Shown piece after piece: positions 46,454-57,915 of a DNA stretch of 64,000 nt (position 1 is the first letter of the stretch; the number at the start of each line of letters is the position of its first letter). The notes below the pieces were generated by a model. It worked only from the letters and a program-made list of their open reading frames with translations. It had not been told where the DNA came from and did not search any database. The DNA is from Lysobacterales bacterium (GTDB taxonomy: Bacteria; Pseudomonadota; Gammaproteobacteria; Xanthomonadales; Ahniellaceae), in contig JACPFU010000023.1 of NCBI GenBank assembly GCA_016182785.1, positions 186,001 to 250,000 on the forward strand, written 5' to 3'. Position numbers and translations under genes: made by a program.

Positions 46454-47356
46454 ATGTCCGAGACCCGCGCCCTCACCATCCTGTTCGCCGACGTCAGCGG
46501 TTCGACCAAGCTGTTCGAGTTGCGCGGCGACGTCGAGGCGCGGGCGATCATCTCGCGCGTGCTGGACGCGCTCACCGGCATCGCCGGGATCCACGGTGGC
46601 AAGCTGATCAAGACCATCGGCGACGAGATCATGTGCACCTTCCCGGGTGCGCTGAACGGCATCCTCGCCGCCATCGACATGCAGAAGCGGGTGTCGCACG
46701 ACGCCATCTTCGTCAAGGACAACGTCGGCATCCGCATCGGCCTGCACCACGGCGATGCGCTGATCGAGGCCGACGACGTCTACGGCGACGCGGTCAACAC
46801 CGCCGCGCGCATGGCCTCGACCGCCAAGCGCGAGCAGATCGTGACCACCGCGAGCAGCGTGCGCGGCATGACCAACGTCGGCAGCGTCAAGACCCGCCAG
46901 CTCGGCGCGGTGCGCGTAGCCGGCAAGATGGAGCCGATCGAGATCGTCGACGTGATCTGGCAGGAGGACCTGTCCAACGTCACCACGGTGCAGCGCGCGA
47001 TCCGGCTCGATGACATTCCCGGTGCCGGCGGCGCCAAGCTGACCTTGCGCTTCAAGGGGCGGATGATGGAGCTGAGTCCGGCATCGCCGCCGTTCACGCT
47101 CGGCCGCGACCCGAACTCCAGCCTGGTCATCGATGCCGAGTGGGTGTCGCGCAACCACGCCTCAATCGAGTTCAAGCGCGGCTACTTCATGATCGGCGAC
47201 CGCAGCACCAACGGCACCTTCGTGCGCCTCGGCGAAGACGAGGAACTGCGCCTGCACCGCGACGAAATCCACCTGCGCAAGTCCGGCACCATCAGCCTCG
47301 GCCAGGCCGGAGCGATCAACACCGAGAACGTCCTCTACTACCAGTGCTCGCCCTGA
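46454..47356 (+). CDS. Class III nucleotide cyclase with C-terminal FHA domain
   Basis: 300 aa. Residues 1-180 are a cyclase homology domain: metal-binding D13 in LFADVSGST, K53 and D57 in KTIGDEIM (adenine- and metal-binding positions), and NTAARMAS with the transition-state Asn. Residues about 215-300 form an FHA domain (LGRDPNSSLVI, SRNHASIE, STNGTFV) that binds phosphothreonine. All key cyclase positions look present, so it may make cAMP. ATG 46454 is chosen to open the cyclase domain; in-frame ATG 46391 lacks support. No kinase gene adjacent. Confidence 0.88.
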   Translation: MSETRALTILFADVSGSTKLFELRGDVEARAIISRVLDALTGIAGIHGGKLIKTIGDEIMCTFPGALNGILAAIDMQKRVSHDAIFVKDNVGIRIGLHHGDALIEADDVYGDAVNTAARMASTAKREQIVTTASSVRGMTNVGSVKTRQLGAVRVAGKMEPIEIVDVIWQEDLSNVTTVQRAIRLDDIPGAGGAKLTLRFKGRMMELSPASPPFTLGRDPNSSLVIDAEWVSRNHASIEFKRGYFMIGDRSTNGTFVRLGEDEELRLHRDEIHLRKSGTISLGQAGAINTENVLYYQCSP

Positions 47357-47385
47357 GCGAACACCGGGGTTTCCGTTCACCGACG

Positions 47386-47410
47386 CTGCGCCGGCCACGT
47401 GCCGGCGCAG
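47386..47410. terminator. Terminator hairpin between convergent genes
   Basis: Perfect 10-bp stem CTGCGCCGGC/GCCGGCGCAG with 5-nt loop between the cyclase-FHA and DUF3011 genes. T-tract weak on both strands. Confidence 0.55.
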
Positions 47411-47423
47411 TGCCTTTCGGCGC

Positions 47424-48422
47424 TCAGTCGATCACGAAGTCGCCGCGGCAACCGCGGTCGACCCAGACGCCCCGGCGATCCCAGCCCCAGCTGACGCCTT
47501 CCTGGCACGGCGACTTGCTGACCTGGCGGTCGAGCCTGGCTCCATAGCGGATGTCGGCGCCGCAGACGCGACGGCGTCCGTCGATCGACTCGCAGCGGAT
47601 CACGTTGTAGCCGCCGTAGCCGCCGCCGGGCGGACGGTAGCCGGGATCGACGCGGAACTCGCCGCGGCAGCCGCCGGAGACGTAGATGCCGCGCGGATTG
47701 AAGTTCCAGTTGTCGCCCAAGGTGCAGCGGGTACGGCTCAACTGACGCTCGAGTTCGACCCGGCCGCGGCCGATGTCGAACGGGCAATACGCCTGGCGCA
47801 GGTCGATCGACTCGCAGCGGATCAGGTACTCGTCTTCCAGACCCCAGTCGGGTTCGCCATAGCCGGGCTGGCCATGGCCGGGCGGGCCATAGCCCGCGCC
47901 GCCGGCCTCGAACTCGCCGCGGCAGCCGCGGTCGACCCAGATGTAGCCGTGGTCGTAGCCCCAGGTGCGTCCGGCGAGGCAGGCGCCGCGACTCAGTTGC
48001 CGCACCAGTTCGACGCCGCCGCGGGTATCGGCTTCGCAGCGGGCATAGCGGCTGTCGATCGACTCGCAGAGGATGCGGCCGTCCGGGTAGGCATCTCCCG
48101 GATACGAACCGCCGGAGTTGCCCGGTGCCTGCGAGCCGACCTCGAACTTGCCGGCGCAGCCGCCGCTGACCCAGATGCCGTCCGCGCGCGTGCCCCAGGT
48201 GCGGCCCTGCGCGCAGCGGCCGTAGGACAGTTCTTCGGTGAGACGCACGCCGTAGCGGGTCTCCGCCGGGCAGAAGCTCTCGCGTCCGTTCGGCGACTCG
48301 CACACGATCAGGCCGTAGCTGGTGTGCTTGGCCTGCGCTTGCGCCAGCGCGACGGGTGGCGCCAGGGCGGCGAGGCACCCGGCACCAAGTAGTCCGAGCA
48401 GTTGCAGCATCCGGTTTTGCAT
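47424..48422 (-). CDS. Secreted DUF3011 repeat protein
   Basis: 332 aa. Signal peptide ends near PVALAQA. Four DUF3011 units, each about 60 residues with CES, GWxYGxxLxxQLSxxxC-like cores and a final WVDRGCRGEF or WVSGGC motif. Even Cys spacing suggests disulfides. Units 2-4 are joined by Gly/Pro/Tyr-rich linkers (GYGPPGHGQPGYGEP). Periplasmic or surface; function of the domain unknown. Confidence 0.85.
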   Translation of the reverse strand: MQNRMLQLLGLLGAGCLAALAPPVALAQAQAKHTSYGLIVCESPNGRESFCPAETRYGVRLTEELSYGRCAQGRTWGTRADGIWVSGGCAGKFEVGSQAPGNSGGSYPGDAYPDGRILCESIDSRYARCEADTRGGVELVRQLSRGACLAGRTWGYDHGYIWVDRGCRGEFEAGGAGYGPPGHGQPGYGEPDWGLEDEYLIRCESIDLRQAYCPFDIGRGRVELERQLSRTRCTLGDNWNFNPRGIYVSGGCRGEFRVDPGYRPPGGGYGGYNVIRCESIDGRRRVCGADIRYGARLDRQVSKSPCQEGVSWGWDRRGVWVDRGCRGDFVID

Positions 48423-48533
48423 CGTCGCTCTCCGCCTGAGGGAGCTCGATTGTGCGACGCCCCCGCAGCGCCGGCAATGCAGGCGCAGTGAAGGCGGCCG
48501 CGCGCGTTCAGCAAGCGCGCGGCGCGCGTGGAA

Positions 48534-50384
<1,851 letters not shown>

Positions 50385-50527
50385 CGGAGATCCGTTCCGG
50401 ACAGGGGTTGCCGGTGTTTGCGAAGGGGAAACGGGGGGCGCCAGGCGCCGGAGGGGGGCGGAGTATAGCCGAGCGCCGGGCACATTCCTGCCGCGAACCG
50501 AACGCGCCGTTCAGGCATCATCGGAGC

Positions 50528-51187
50528 ATGCATCCGAACCTGCGCTTCCTGCTCGCCGCGACCGCGGCCCTGCTGTTCTGTGTCGGCTTCGCGCTCGACT
50601 TCGATTGGCGCGCGATGCTGGCGCTGAAACTGGTGCCGGTGCTGCTGGCGCTGGACTGGTTGCGGGTGGCGGCCGATGCCGGTCGCTACCGCAACCGCAT
50701 CGCCTTCGGCCTGGCGTGGTCGCTGCTCGGCGACGCCCTCTTGGCCCTGCCGCACGACCTGTTCATCGCCGGGCTGGTGTCCTTCCTGATCGCGCATCTG
50801 GGCTACATCAGCGCCTACCTGGAACGATCGCGGGCGTGGGCTGCGCCGTGGCTGGGGCTGGCGCTGGCTGCGGTGGTCGCGATCCTGCTGGCATTGAACC
50901 ACTTCGGTACGCTCGGCCCGATGCAGCTTCCGGTCGGCGTCTACGCGCTGGTGATCGGCGCGATGCTGTGGCGTGCCGGGGCGCTGGCGAAGCTGGACGG
51001 TGCGGGACGCCTGGCGCTGGTCGGCGCGCTGCTGTTCGTCGCCAGCGACGCGCTGCTGGCCTGGCACCGCTTCGTCGATGCGCAGCCGCTGCTGCGCCAC
51101 TTCAACATCCTGCTGTACTGGGGCGGGCAGTGGGGGATCGCGGCCTCGGCGGTGGCGCATCGTGCGCCGCGGCCGGCACGGCTATGA
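50528..51187 (+). CDS. YhhN family membrane protein
   Basis: 219 aa with about eight hydrophobic segments. Resembles YhhN/TMEM86 proteins, some of which are lysoplasmalogenases; conserved [10 protein letters not shown] and [11 protein letters not shown] match the paired acidic motifs of the family. ATG 50528 is chosen because in-frame ATG 50408 adds an Arg-rich segment without coding character. Divergent from typA. Activity inferred. Confidence 0.8.
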   Translation: MHPNLRFLLAATAALLFCVGFALDFDWRAMLALKLVPVLLALDWLRVAADAGRYRNRIAFGLAWSLLGDALLALPHDLFIAGLVSFLIAHLGYISAYLERSRAWAAPWLGLALAAVVAILLALNHFGTLGPMQLPVGVYALVIGAMLWRAGALAKLDGAGRLALVGALLFVASDALLAWHRFVDAQPLLRHFNILLYWGGQWGIAASAVAHRAPRPARL

Positions 51188-51214
51188 TGCGCGCCCCGAA
51201 ACCAGGAGCACGCC

Positions 51215-51733
<519 letters not shown>

Positions 51734-51746
51734 GCTCCGGTCGGCC

Positions 51747-52343
51747 CTACTTGCGGATGCTGAGACTGGCGAGCAGCTGATCGACGCGGGCGGCGTCGCG
51801 CGGGTGGTAGTACTCCGCCGGCGCCGAGAACCAGATCAGGTTCAGCTTTTCCTTGCGCTCGAAGAAGGTGAGGTTGCCGAGGTAGTGCAGGCCGTTGCCG
51901 AGGTCGAAGGCGACGTCGAAGCGGAACGCGGTGGTCTCGCCGATCTGCAGCGGACGCAGGTTGCTGGTGCGGACGTTGGCGACGCCAAGTTCGGTGATCG
52001 CGTCGCGCAGCACCGCTTCGATCTCGGGCGCGTCCATGCCGGTTCGGTAGAAGGCTCCGTCCGGACGGCGCTTGGTCGCGCGACCGGCGCCGAACACGTG
52101 GTACTTGTCGCGGATGTTGGCGAGGTACAGCAGCCGGTTCAGCGCGCTGCCATCGATCGTCCACAGCTCGCCCTCGTAGAAGCGGTAGCGCGCCCATTCG
52201 TTCGGTGCGGTCACCTCGAAGATGCGCGCGACCCTGGTCGGTTCGTTCGGGCGCACCAGTCCGGGCGGTGCACCGCAGCCAGCGAGCAGGAGCAGTGCGG
52301 CCAGCGCGAGCCAGCGCAGCAGGCGGGTTTCAGCGGTTCGCAT
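51747..52343 (-). CDS. Hypothetical lipoprotein
   Basis: 198 aa. Hydrophobic signal ending in lipobox LAGC (Cys21). The mature domain of about 175 residues is alpha/beta (LWTIDGSALNRLLYL, TAFRFDVAFDLGNG). No recognised family. Overlaps the upstream M48 gene by 14 nt; with the next lipoprotein it forms a three-gene cluster of probable envelope proteins. Start at 52343 (MRTAETRLL). Confidence 0.75.
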   Translation of the reverse strand: MRTAETRLLRWLALAALLLLAGCGAPPGLVRPNEPTRVARIFEVTAPNEWARYRFYEGELWTIDGSALNRLLYLANIRDKYHVFGAGRATKRRPDGAFYRTGMDAPEIEAVLRDAITELGVANVRTSNLRPLQIGETTAFRFDVAFDLGNGLHYLGNLTFFERKEKLNLIWFSAPAEYYHPRDAARVDQLLASLSIRK

Positions 52344-53526
52344 GGTCGGCTCCGGTGGCTTGCGCCAGATAGTGTTCAACGGTGGCGCGATCGGCGGCAT
52401 CGGGGACTTGCCTCAGGTATTCGCGCCACTCGGCTGCGGCCTGTTCCGGCATCTGGATGGTGCGGTACATGAAGCCGAGGTCGCGGTGCGCGATCGGCGG
52501 GTATCCCGGGACGCGCATCGCCGCACGGTAGGCGTCGATCGCGCGCTTGTCGTCGCCACCGGCGCGGCGCTTGCGGAACAATTCGCCGCGGTAGTACTCG
52601 ATCCAGGCCAGGTGCGCGCCGCTGGCGCGCTGTTGCAGGCGGTCGAGCAGCACGATGGTCTGCGGATAATGCCGTCGCCCCATCTCGTCTTCGAGCCAGG
52701 CGGCGAAGAACGGCGCGGTGGCGGCGCGGAACTCGGCCTCGCCGGTGCGCGTGCCGGCATCGCGGAAGGCCTCGGCGGCTTCGCGCAGCGTGGTCATGCG
52801 CTCCTCGGTGGCGGGGTGGGTGGCGAAGATGCCGGAAGGCTTGGTGCGGTCGCGGGCGTTGTCCTCGGCCAGCAGGCCCTGCCACAGCAGCGCGCCCTGG
52901 TCGGCGCGGTAGCCGAGGCGGACGGCGCGATCGAAGCCCTCGGTGTCGGACTCGCGCTCGGCGTCGCGCCCGTACTTGTACAGCGATGCGTAGGCAACCA
53001 GCTGGGTGACGTCGAAGATGTCCGACGCATCCTGGGTGCCGCTGCGCGCCGCAACCAGCTGCAGCAGGCTGAGCGCGTTCATGATGTCCTTGGCGCGGCG
53101 CCACTGCTTGATCGAATGCTGGTGCGTGAAGTGGCCGATCTCATGGCCGAGCACAAAGCCGATCTGCGCCTCGTTTTCCGACCGCAGCAGGGCACCGGTC
53201 CACACCTGCATCACGCCATTCGGGGCCATGCTGGCGTTGAAGTAGGGTCGGCGTATGACATAGACGCGGATGTCCTTGCAGTAGTCGCCGGCGATGTCGC
53301 AGACGAGCTTGCGCACGTAGGCATTGAGTGCCGGGTCGCGCACCAGCAGCGGCGAACGCTGCAGCGACAATTCGGCCTGGTCGAGCGCCAGCCACAAGCC
53401 CGCCTCATCGGTGTCTTCGGCCGGCCGTTCGCCCGGCGCCATCTCGCGCAAGGGTTGTTGCGAAGCGCAGCCGCACAGCAAGGCCACACCCGCTGCGATT
53501 GCGAGCCATCGAGAGCGTCGGTTCAC
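52330..53526 (-). CDS. M48 family metallopeptidase lipoprotein
   Basis: 398 aa. Lipobox-like LLCGC, then an M48 (BepA/LoiP-like) domain with the zinc motif HEIGH followed by THQH, and E in ERESDTEGFDRA as third ligand. The C-terminal part has TPR-like helices (RAIDAYRAAM, AHRDLGFMYR). Likely periplasmic outer-membrane quality control. GTG 53526 overlaps the upstream gene stop (GTGA), which supports it as start. Confidence 0.87.
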   Translation of the reverse strand: MNRRSRWLAIAAGVALLCGCASQQPLREMAPGERPAEDTDEAGLWLALDQAELSLQRSPLLVRDPALNAYVRKLVCDIAGDYCKDIRVYVIRRPYFNASMAPNGVMQVWTGALLRSENEAQIGFVLGHEIGHFTHQHSIKQWRRAKDIMNALSLLQLVAARSGTQDASDIFDVTQLVAYASLYKYGRDAERESDTEGFDRAVRLGYRADQGALLWQGLLAEDNARDRTKPSGIFATHPATEERMTTLREAAEAFRDAGTRTGEAEFRAATAPFFAAWLEDEMGRRHYPQTIVLLDRLQQRASGAHLAWIEYYRGELFRKRRAGGDDKRAIDAYRAAMRVPGYPPIAHRDLGFMYRTIQMPEQAAAEWREYLRQVPDAADRATVEHYLAQATGADHANR

Positions 53527-54266
53527 AGCGGCAGCCCCTTGAGCAGCCGGCGCGCGGTCGCGGCAGCGCCTTCGGCGTCGCGCATGTCGCCCATCTGGTC
53601 GGTCATCACGTTGAACCAGACCACGTCGCCGGTCTTCAGGTCGACCAGCGTCGCGATGCCGCCCTGTTGTCCGCCCGTTAGCAAGGCCACCTGCAGCGCG
53701 ACGCCGAGCAGCATCATCGCCACCCGGCCCTTGCTCGAATAGGAGTCGGTGATCTGCAGCGTGAGCATGTAGTCGGCGCCGGTGCGTTCGGCGATTTCGC
53801 GCACCCCCGGCCCGAGTGTCCAGCTCAGCGGCTTGCGCCGCGCCGTGCCGCGGGTCGGCAGCGGCACATGCAGGTAGCTGTGGGTGTAGATGGTGCCCAT
53901 CACCGCCCAGTTCAGCGCCAGCAATTGGCGCAGCCGATGGTCGGCGGGAAGCTCCGCGGCCGGACGCAGCGTCGGTGCGAGCCGGGCGCCGCGCCTGGTC
54001 AGGAAGCCGTCGACCGCGGCGACGAAGTGCTGGCGCGCCAGGCGCGTCCAGTCCGCCTTCGGTTCGAGCATGCCGCTCGCCTGCATCTCGTAGAGCTGGA
54101 TCGAGGGCTCGGCCATGACGATGGTCTTGCCCGCGAGATCGACGCGCTGCTTGAAGTCGGTGGTGGTGCGTACATGCGTCGACTTGCACGCGGCAAGCGT
54201 CAGTGCCAGCGCAACCGGCAGCAGCAAGCGCAGCAGGCAACGCAGCGTCCGGTGGATCGAAGGCAT
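53523..54266 (-). CDS. Hypothetical lipoprotein, first gene of M48 cluster
   Basis: 247 aa. Signal ending in lipobox LAAC (about Cys24). The mature part contains KTIVMAEPSIQLYEM, a central helical region, and a GADYMLTLQITDSYSS segment seen in GNA1162/CsgG-like envelope lipoproteins; that relation is tentative. The start at 54266 has GGAG 6 nt upstream; alternatives further upstream (54278, 54401) lack this. Coupled to the M48 gene. Confidence 0.7.
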   Translation of the reverse strand: MPSIHRTLRCLLRLLLPVALALTLAACKSTHVRTTTDFKQRVDLAGKTIVMAEPSIQLYEMQASGMLEPKADWTRLARQHFVAAVDGFLTRRGARLAPTLRPAAELPADHRLRQLLALNWAVMGTIYTHSYLHVPLPTRGTARRKPLSWTLGPGVREIAERTGADYMLTLQITDSYSSKGRVAMMLLGVALQVALLTGGQQGGIATLVDLKTGDVVWFNVMTDQMGDMRDAEGAAATARRLLKGLPL

Positions 54267-54415
54267 CGAATACTCCATGGCAGTTGGGCGGATTCCGGGG
54301 CAGGCGCGACGGCCTGCCGGAATCACGAAAACGGCGTCGGTGCTGCAGTGCGGCATGCTAGACTTCCCAAGTTCGCCCGCCGCGCGGGCAGGCTGATTCA
54401 TCGACGGGGACAGCG

Positions 54416-55612
54416 ATGCTGAAACTAGCGGAACGCATGGGGCGAGCGAAAGCCAGTGCGATCATGGTCGTTGCGGAAAAGGCCAGGAAGCTGAAGGCCG
54501 AAGGCCGCGACATCATCAGTTTCTCCATCGGCGTTCCGAACTTCCTGCCCGGCGAGCACGTCTACGCTGCGGCACGTGAATCCCTCGCCAAGGACTCCGG
54601 CAGCTACGGCTCGAACCGCGGCAGCGAGGCGTTGCTCGACGCCTTCCTCAAGCACCTGCGCGACGGCGGTCTCGAAGGCTACGAACGCGCCAACGTCGTG
54701 GCCGGCGTCGGCGCCAAGCACGTGCTGTTCAACGTGATGTACGCGTTGCTCGACGAGGGCGACGAGCTGCTGATCCCGACCCCGTACTGGACCAGCTATG
54801 CCGACATCGCCGATATCCTCGGTGCCCGCTCGACGCTGCTCTACTGCGGCCCCGAGCAGAACTACAAGCTGACGCCGCAGCAACTGCGCGACGCGCTGAA
54901 GTCGAAGCCGAAGGCGTTGCTGTTCAACAACCCGTCGAACCCGACCGGCATGGTCTACGACCACGCCGAGGTGCGTGCGCTCGCCGATGTGCTGGTCGAG
55001 TCCGAGACCTGGATCATCTCCGACGACATCTACAACCGCATGATCTTCGACGGGCTCGGCTATGCGCACCTGGTCAAGGCGCGTCCGGAGCTGCGCGACC
55101 GCTGCATCCTGCTCGATTCGATCTCCAAGACCTACGGCATGCCCGGCTGGCGCGTCGGCATGGCAGCGGCACCGGCAGCGGTGGCGCAGGCGCTGGTCAA
55201 CCTCAATTCCAACCACATCACCAACCTGCCGGAAGTCGTGACCGCGGCCGCGGTTGCCGCCTTCAACGGTCCGCAGGACGTGCCCGAGCAGAAGAACCGC
55301 GAGTTCCAGCACAAGCGCGACCAGGTGATGGCGGCGCTGGCGCAGATCCCCGGCGTGCGTTGCCCGAAGCCTGCGGGCGCGTTCTACGTGTTCCCGGACG
55401 TTTCCTGCGCATTCGGCAAGTCGCACGCCGGCAAGCGCATCGGCAATGACGTCGATTTCTGCAACGCACTGCTGGAGGCCAAGGGCGTGGCTTGCGTGCC
55501 CGGCTCGGCGTTCGGCGAGCCACGCGCGATCCGCATCAGCTACACCTGTCCGACCGCGCAACTGCCCGATGGACTGAAGCGCATCCAGGATTTCTTCGGA
55601 GAGCTGGCATGA
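54416..55612 (+). CDS. Class I/II aminotransferase (aspartate aminotransferase-like)
   Basis: 398 aa PLP enzyme. PLP-Lys238 in SISKTYGMPGWRVG; substrate-binding NNPSNPTGMVY and the C-terminal Arg in PRAIRISYTC. The pattern fits class Ib aspartate aminotransferases; specificity not certain. A TAGACT -10-like box lies near 54359. ATG 54416 is close to it. Overlaps the glutaredoxin gene (ATGA). Confidence 0.9.
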   Translation: MLKLAERMGRAKASAIMVVAEKARKLKAEGRDIISFSIGVPNFLPGEHVYAAARESLAKDSGSYGSNRGSEALLDAFLKHLRDGGLEGYERANVVAGVGAKHVLFNVMYALLDEGDELLIPTPYWTSYADIADILGARSTLLYCGPEQNYKLTPQQLRDALKSKPKALLFNNPSNPTGMVYDHAEVRALADVLVESETWIISDDIYNRMIFDGLGYAHLVKARPELRDRCILLDSISKTYGMPGWRVGMAAAPAAVAQALVNLNSNHITNLPEVVTAAAVAAFNGPQDVPEQKNREFQHKRDQVMAALAQIPGVRCPKPAGAFYVFPDVSCAFGKSHAGKRIGNDVDFCNALLEAKGVACVPGSAFGEPRAIRISYTCPTAQLPDGLKRIQDFFGELA

Positions 55613-55959
55613 TCCGTCGTGCGCTGCTCGGCGCGCTGCTGGCCGCGCTCGTGGTCCCCGCCGTGCACGGCGGTGCGCACTCGGACGTCAAGGTCCCCGA
55701 GGGGCTGCGTGTTCTCATCGGCTTCGACAAGGTGGTCCTGCTGACCACCACCTGGTGCGGCTACTGCAAGTCCCTCAAGCGCGACCTCGAGGCCGCCGGC
55801 GTGCCGTACAAGGAATGGGACATCGAACACAGCGAAGTCGGGCGCCTGGCGCGCAGCCGGCTGCCGGGTGGCAGGAGCATCCCGGTGAGCATCGTGGGCG
55901 ATGCCGTGTACTTCGGCACGAGTGCCAAGCGCGTGATCGCGCAGGCCCAGAAACCGTAA
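55609..55959 (+). CDS. Exported glutaredoxin-like protein
   Basis: 116 aa. N-terminal signal (LLGALLAALVVPAVHG), then a glutaredoxin fold with the CGYC active site (C50-C53), cis-Pro in SIPVSIV, and FGTSAKRVI. Predicted periplasmic thiol oxidoreductase. ATG 55609 overlaps the aminotransferase stop; an in-frame ATG at 55492 is internal to the aminotransferase and would lack a signal peptide. Confidence 0.82.
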   Translation: MIRRALLGALLAALVVPAVHGGAHSDVKVPEGLRVLIGFDKVVLLTTTWCGYCKSLKRDLEAAGVPYKEWDIEHSEVGRLARSRLPGGRSIPVSIVGDAVYFGTSAKRVIAQAQKP

Positions 55960-55989
55960 CCCCTTTTCGTCCCCCATCCGGAGTCTGAG

Positions 55990-56973
55990 ATGAAGAAGCC
56001 CGTCCGTGTTGCCGTCACCGGTGCTGCCGGCCAGATCGGTTATTCGCTGCTGTATCGCATCGCTTCCGGCGAGATGCTCGGCAAGGATCAGCCGGTCATC
56101 CTGCAGATGCTCGAACTGCCGATGGACAAGGCCCAGGCCGCGCTCAAGGGCTGCATGATGGAGCTCGAAGACTGCGCCTTCCCGCTGCTCGCCGGCATGG
56201 TCGGCACGGCTGATCCGAAGGAGGCATTCAAGGATGCCGACGTGGCGCTGCTGGTCGGTGCGCGTCCGCGCGGCCCGGGCATGGAGCGCAAGGACCTGTT
56301 GCTCGAAAACGCCAAGATCTTCACCGAGCAGGGCCGCGCGATGAACGAGACCGCGAGTCGCGACATCAAGGTGCTGGTGGTCGGCAATCCGGCCAACACC
56401 AATGCCTACATCGCGATGAAGTCGGCACCGGACCTGGCGAAGAAGAATTTCACCGCGATGCTGCGCCTCGACCACAACCGCGCGCTGAGCCAGCTCGCCG
56501 CCAAGGCGAACGTGGCCGTGGCCGATATCGAGAAGCTGATCGTCTGGGGCAACCACTCGCCGACGATGTACCCGGACTACCGTTTCGCGACGGTCGCCGG
56601 CGGCTCGTTGAAGGACCGCATCGGCGATGAGACCTGGAACCGCGAGACCTTCATTCCCAAAGTCGGCAAGCGCGGCGCCGCGATCATCGAAGCGCGTGGT
56701 CTGTCCTCCGCCGCCTCCGCCGCCAATGCCGCGATCGACCACCTCCGCGACTGGGTGCTCGGCACCAACGGCAAGTGGGTCACCATGGGCGTGCCCTCCG
56801 ACGGCAGCTACGGCATCCCGCAGGACGTGATGTACGGCGTGCCGGTCACCTGCGCCAACGGCGAGTACACCCGCGTCGCCGGTCTCGCCATCGACGACTA
56901 CAGCCGCACGATGATGGACAAGACCCTCGCCGAACTCGAAGAAGAACGCGCCGGCGTCGCGCACCTGCTGTAA
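55990..56973 (+). CDS. mdh: Malate dehydrogenase
   Basis: 327 aa NAD-dependent enzyme of the TCA cycle. Rossmann loop [12 protein letters not shown], substrate Arg loop [24 protein letters not shown], catalytic His in [12 protein letters not shown]. Ribosome site GGAG 6 nt before ATG. Lies between glutaredoxin and prpB on the same strand. Confidence 0.95.
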   Translation: MKKPVRVAVTGAAGQIGYSLLYRIASGEMLGKDQPVILQMLELPMDKAQAALKGCMMELEDCAFPLLAGMVGTADPKEAFKDADVALLVGARPRGPGMERKDLLLENAKIFTEQGRAMNETASRDIKVLVVGNPANTNAYIAMKSAPDLAKKNFTAMLRLDHNRALSQLAAKANVAVADIEKLIVWGNHSPTMYPDYRFATVAGGSLKDRIGDETWNRETFIPKVGKRGAAIIEARGLSSAASAANAAIDHLRDWVLGTNGKWVTMGVPSDGSYGIPQDVMYGVPVTCANGEYTRVAGLAIDDYSRTMMDKTLAELEEERAGVAHLL

Positions 56974-56980
56974 TCGACTC

Positions 56981-57002
56981 GAAGCGGCCTCCGGGCCGCT
57001 TC
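56981..57002 (+). terminator. Hairpin between mdh and prpB
   Basis: Perfect 9-bp stem GAAGCGGCC/GGCCGCTTC with TCCG loop, but no T-run; ends 16 nt before the prpB start. Could be a weak terminator or mRNA-processing/stability hairpin. Confidence 0.45.
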
Positions 57003-57018
57003 CCACATGGAGTACACG

Positions 57019-57900
57019 ATGACGAATTCTGCTGGCGCCAAGTTCCGCGCCGCACTGGCCGCCGAGAAGCCGTTGCAGGTGATCGGTGCGATCAATGCAA
57101 ATCACGCGCTGCTCGCGAAACGCGCCGGGTACAAGGCGATCTACCTGTCGGGTGGCGGCGTCGCCGCGGGCTCGCTCGGCATGCCGGATCTCGGCATCAA
57201 CACGCTCGATGACGTGCTGATCGACACGCGGCGCATCACCGATGTCTGCGACCTGCCGTTGCTGGTCGACATCGATACCGGCTTCGGCCCGAGCGCGTTG
57301 AACATCGCACGCACGGTGAAGACGCTGATCAAGGCCGGCGCGGCGGCGTGCCACATCGAGGACCAGGTCGGCGCCAAGCGTTGCGGTCATCGCCCCGGCA
57401 AGGAGATCGTGAGCGCCGACGAGATGGTCGATCGCGTCAAGTCCGCCGCCGATGCCAAGACCGATGCGGACTTCTTCCTGATCGCGCGCACCGACGCCAT
57501 CGCGGTCGATGGCGTCGATGCCGCGATCGAGCGCGCCTGCCGCTGCGTCGAAGCCGGCGCCGACGGCATCTTCGCCGAGGCCGCCTACGACCTGCCGACC
57601 TACCAGCGCTTCGTCGATGCCGTGAAGGTGCCGGTGCTCGCCAACATCACCGAATTCGGCAAGACCCCGCTGTTCTCGCGCGACGAACTGGCATCGGTCG
57701 GCGTCGCCATCCAGCTCTATCCGCTGTCCGCATTCCGCGCCATGAACCAGGCCGCCGAAGCGGTGTACACCGCGATCCGCCGCGACGGCCACCAGAAGTC
57801 CGTCATCGACCAGATGCAAACCCGCGAAGAACTCTACGACCGCATCGGCTACCACGACTACGAACGCGCGCTGGATGCGCTGTTCGCTAAGAACAAGTGA
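57019..57900 (+). CDS. prpB: 2-methylisocitrate lyase
   Basis: 293 aa. Splits 2-methylisocitrate to pyruvate and succinate in propionate degradation. ICL/PEP mutase fold with catalytic Cys122 in KRCGH, Mg ligands in VDIDTGFG, and [16 protein letters not shown] around the active loop. ATG 57019 has GGAG 6 nt upstream (57009-57012); ATG 57007 would place that site inside the gene. 15 bp from prpC. acnD and prpF are not adjacent. Confidence 0.94.
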   Translation: MTNSAGAKFRAALAAEKPLQVIGAINANHALLAKRAGYKAIYLSGGGVAAGSLGMPDLGINTLDDVLIDTRRITDVCDLPLLVDIDTGFGPSALNIARTVKTLIKAGAAACHIEDQVGAKRCGHRPGKEIVSADEMVDRVKSAADAKTDADFFLIARTDAIAVDGVDAAIERACRCVEAGADGIFAEAAYDLPTYQRFVDAVKVPVLANITEFGKTPLFSRDELASVGVAIQLYPLSAFRAMNQAAEAVYTAIRRDGHQKSVIDQMQTREELYDRIGYHDYERALDALFAKNK

Positions 57901-57915
57901 CCAGGAATCCACGCC

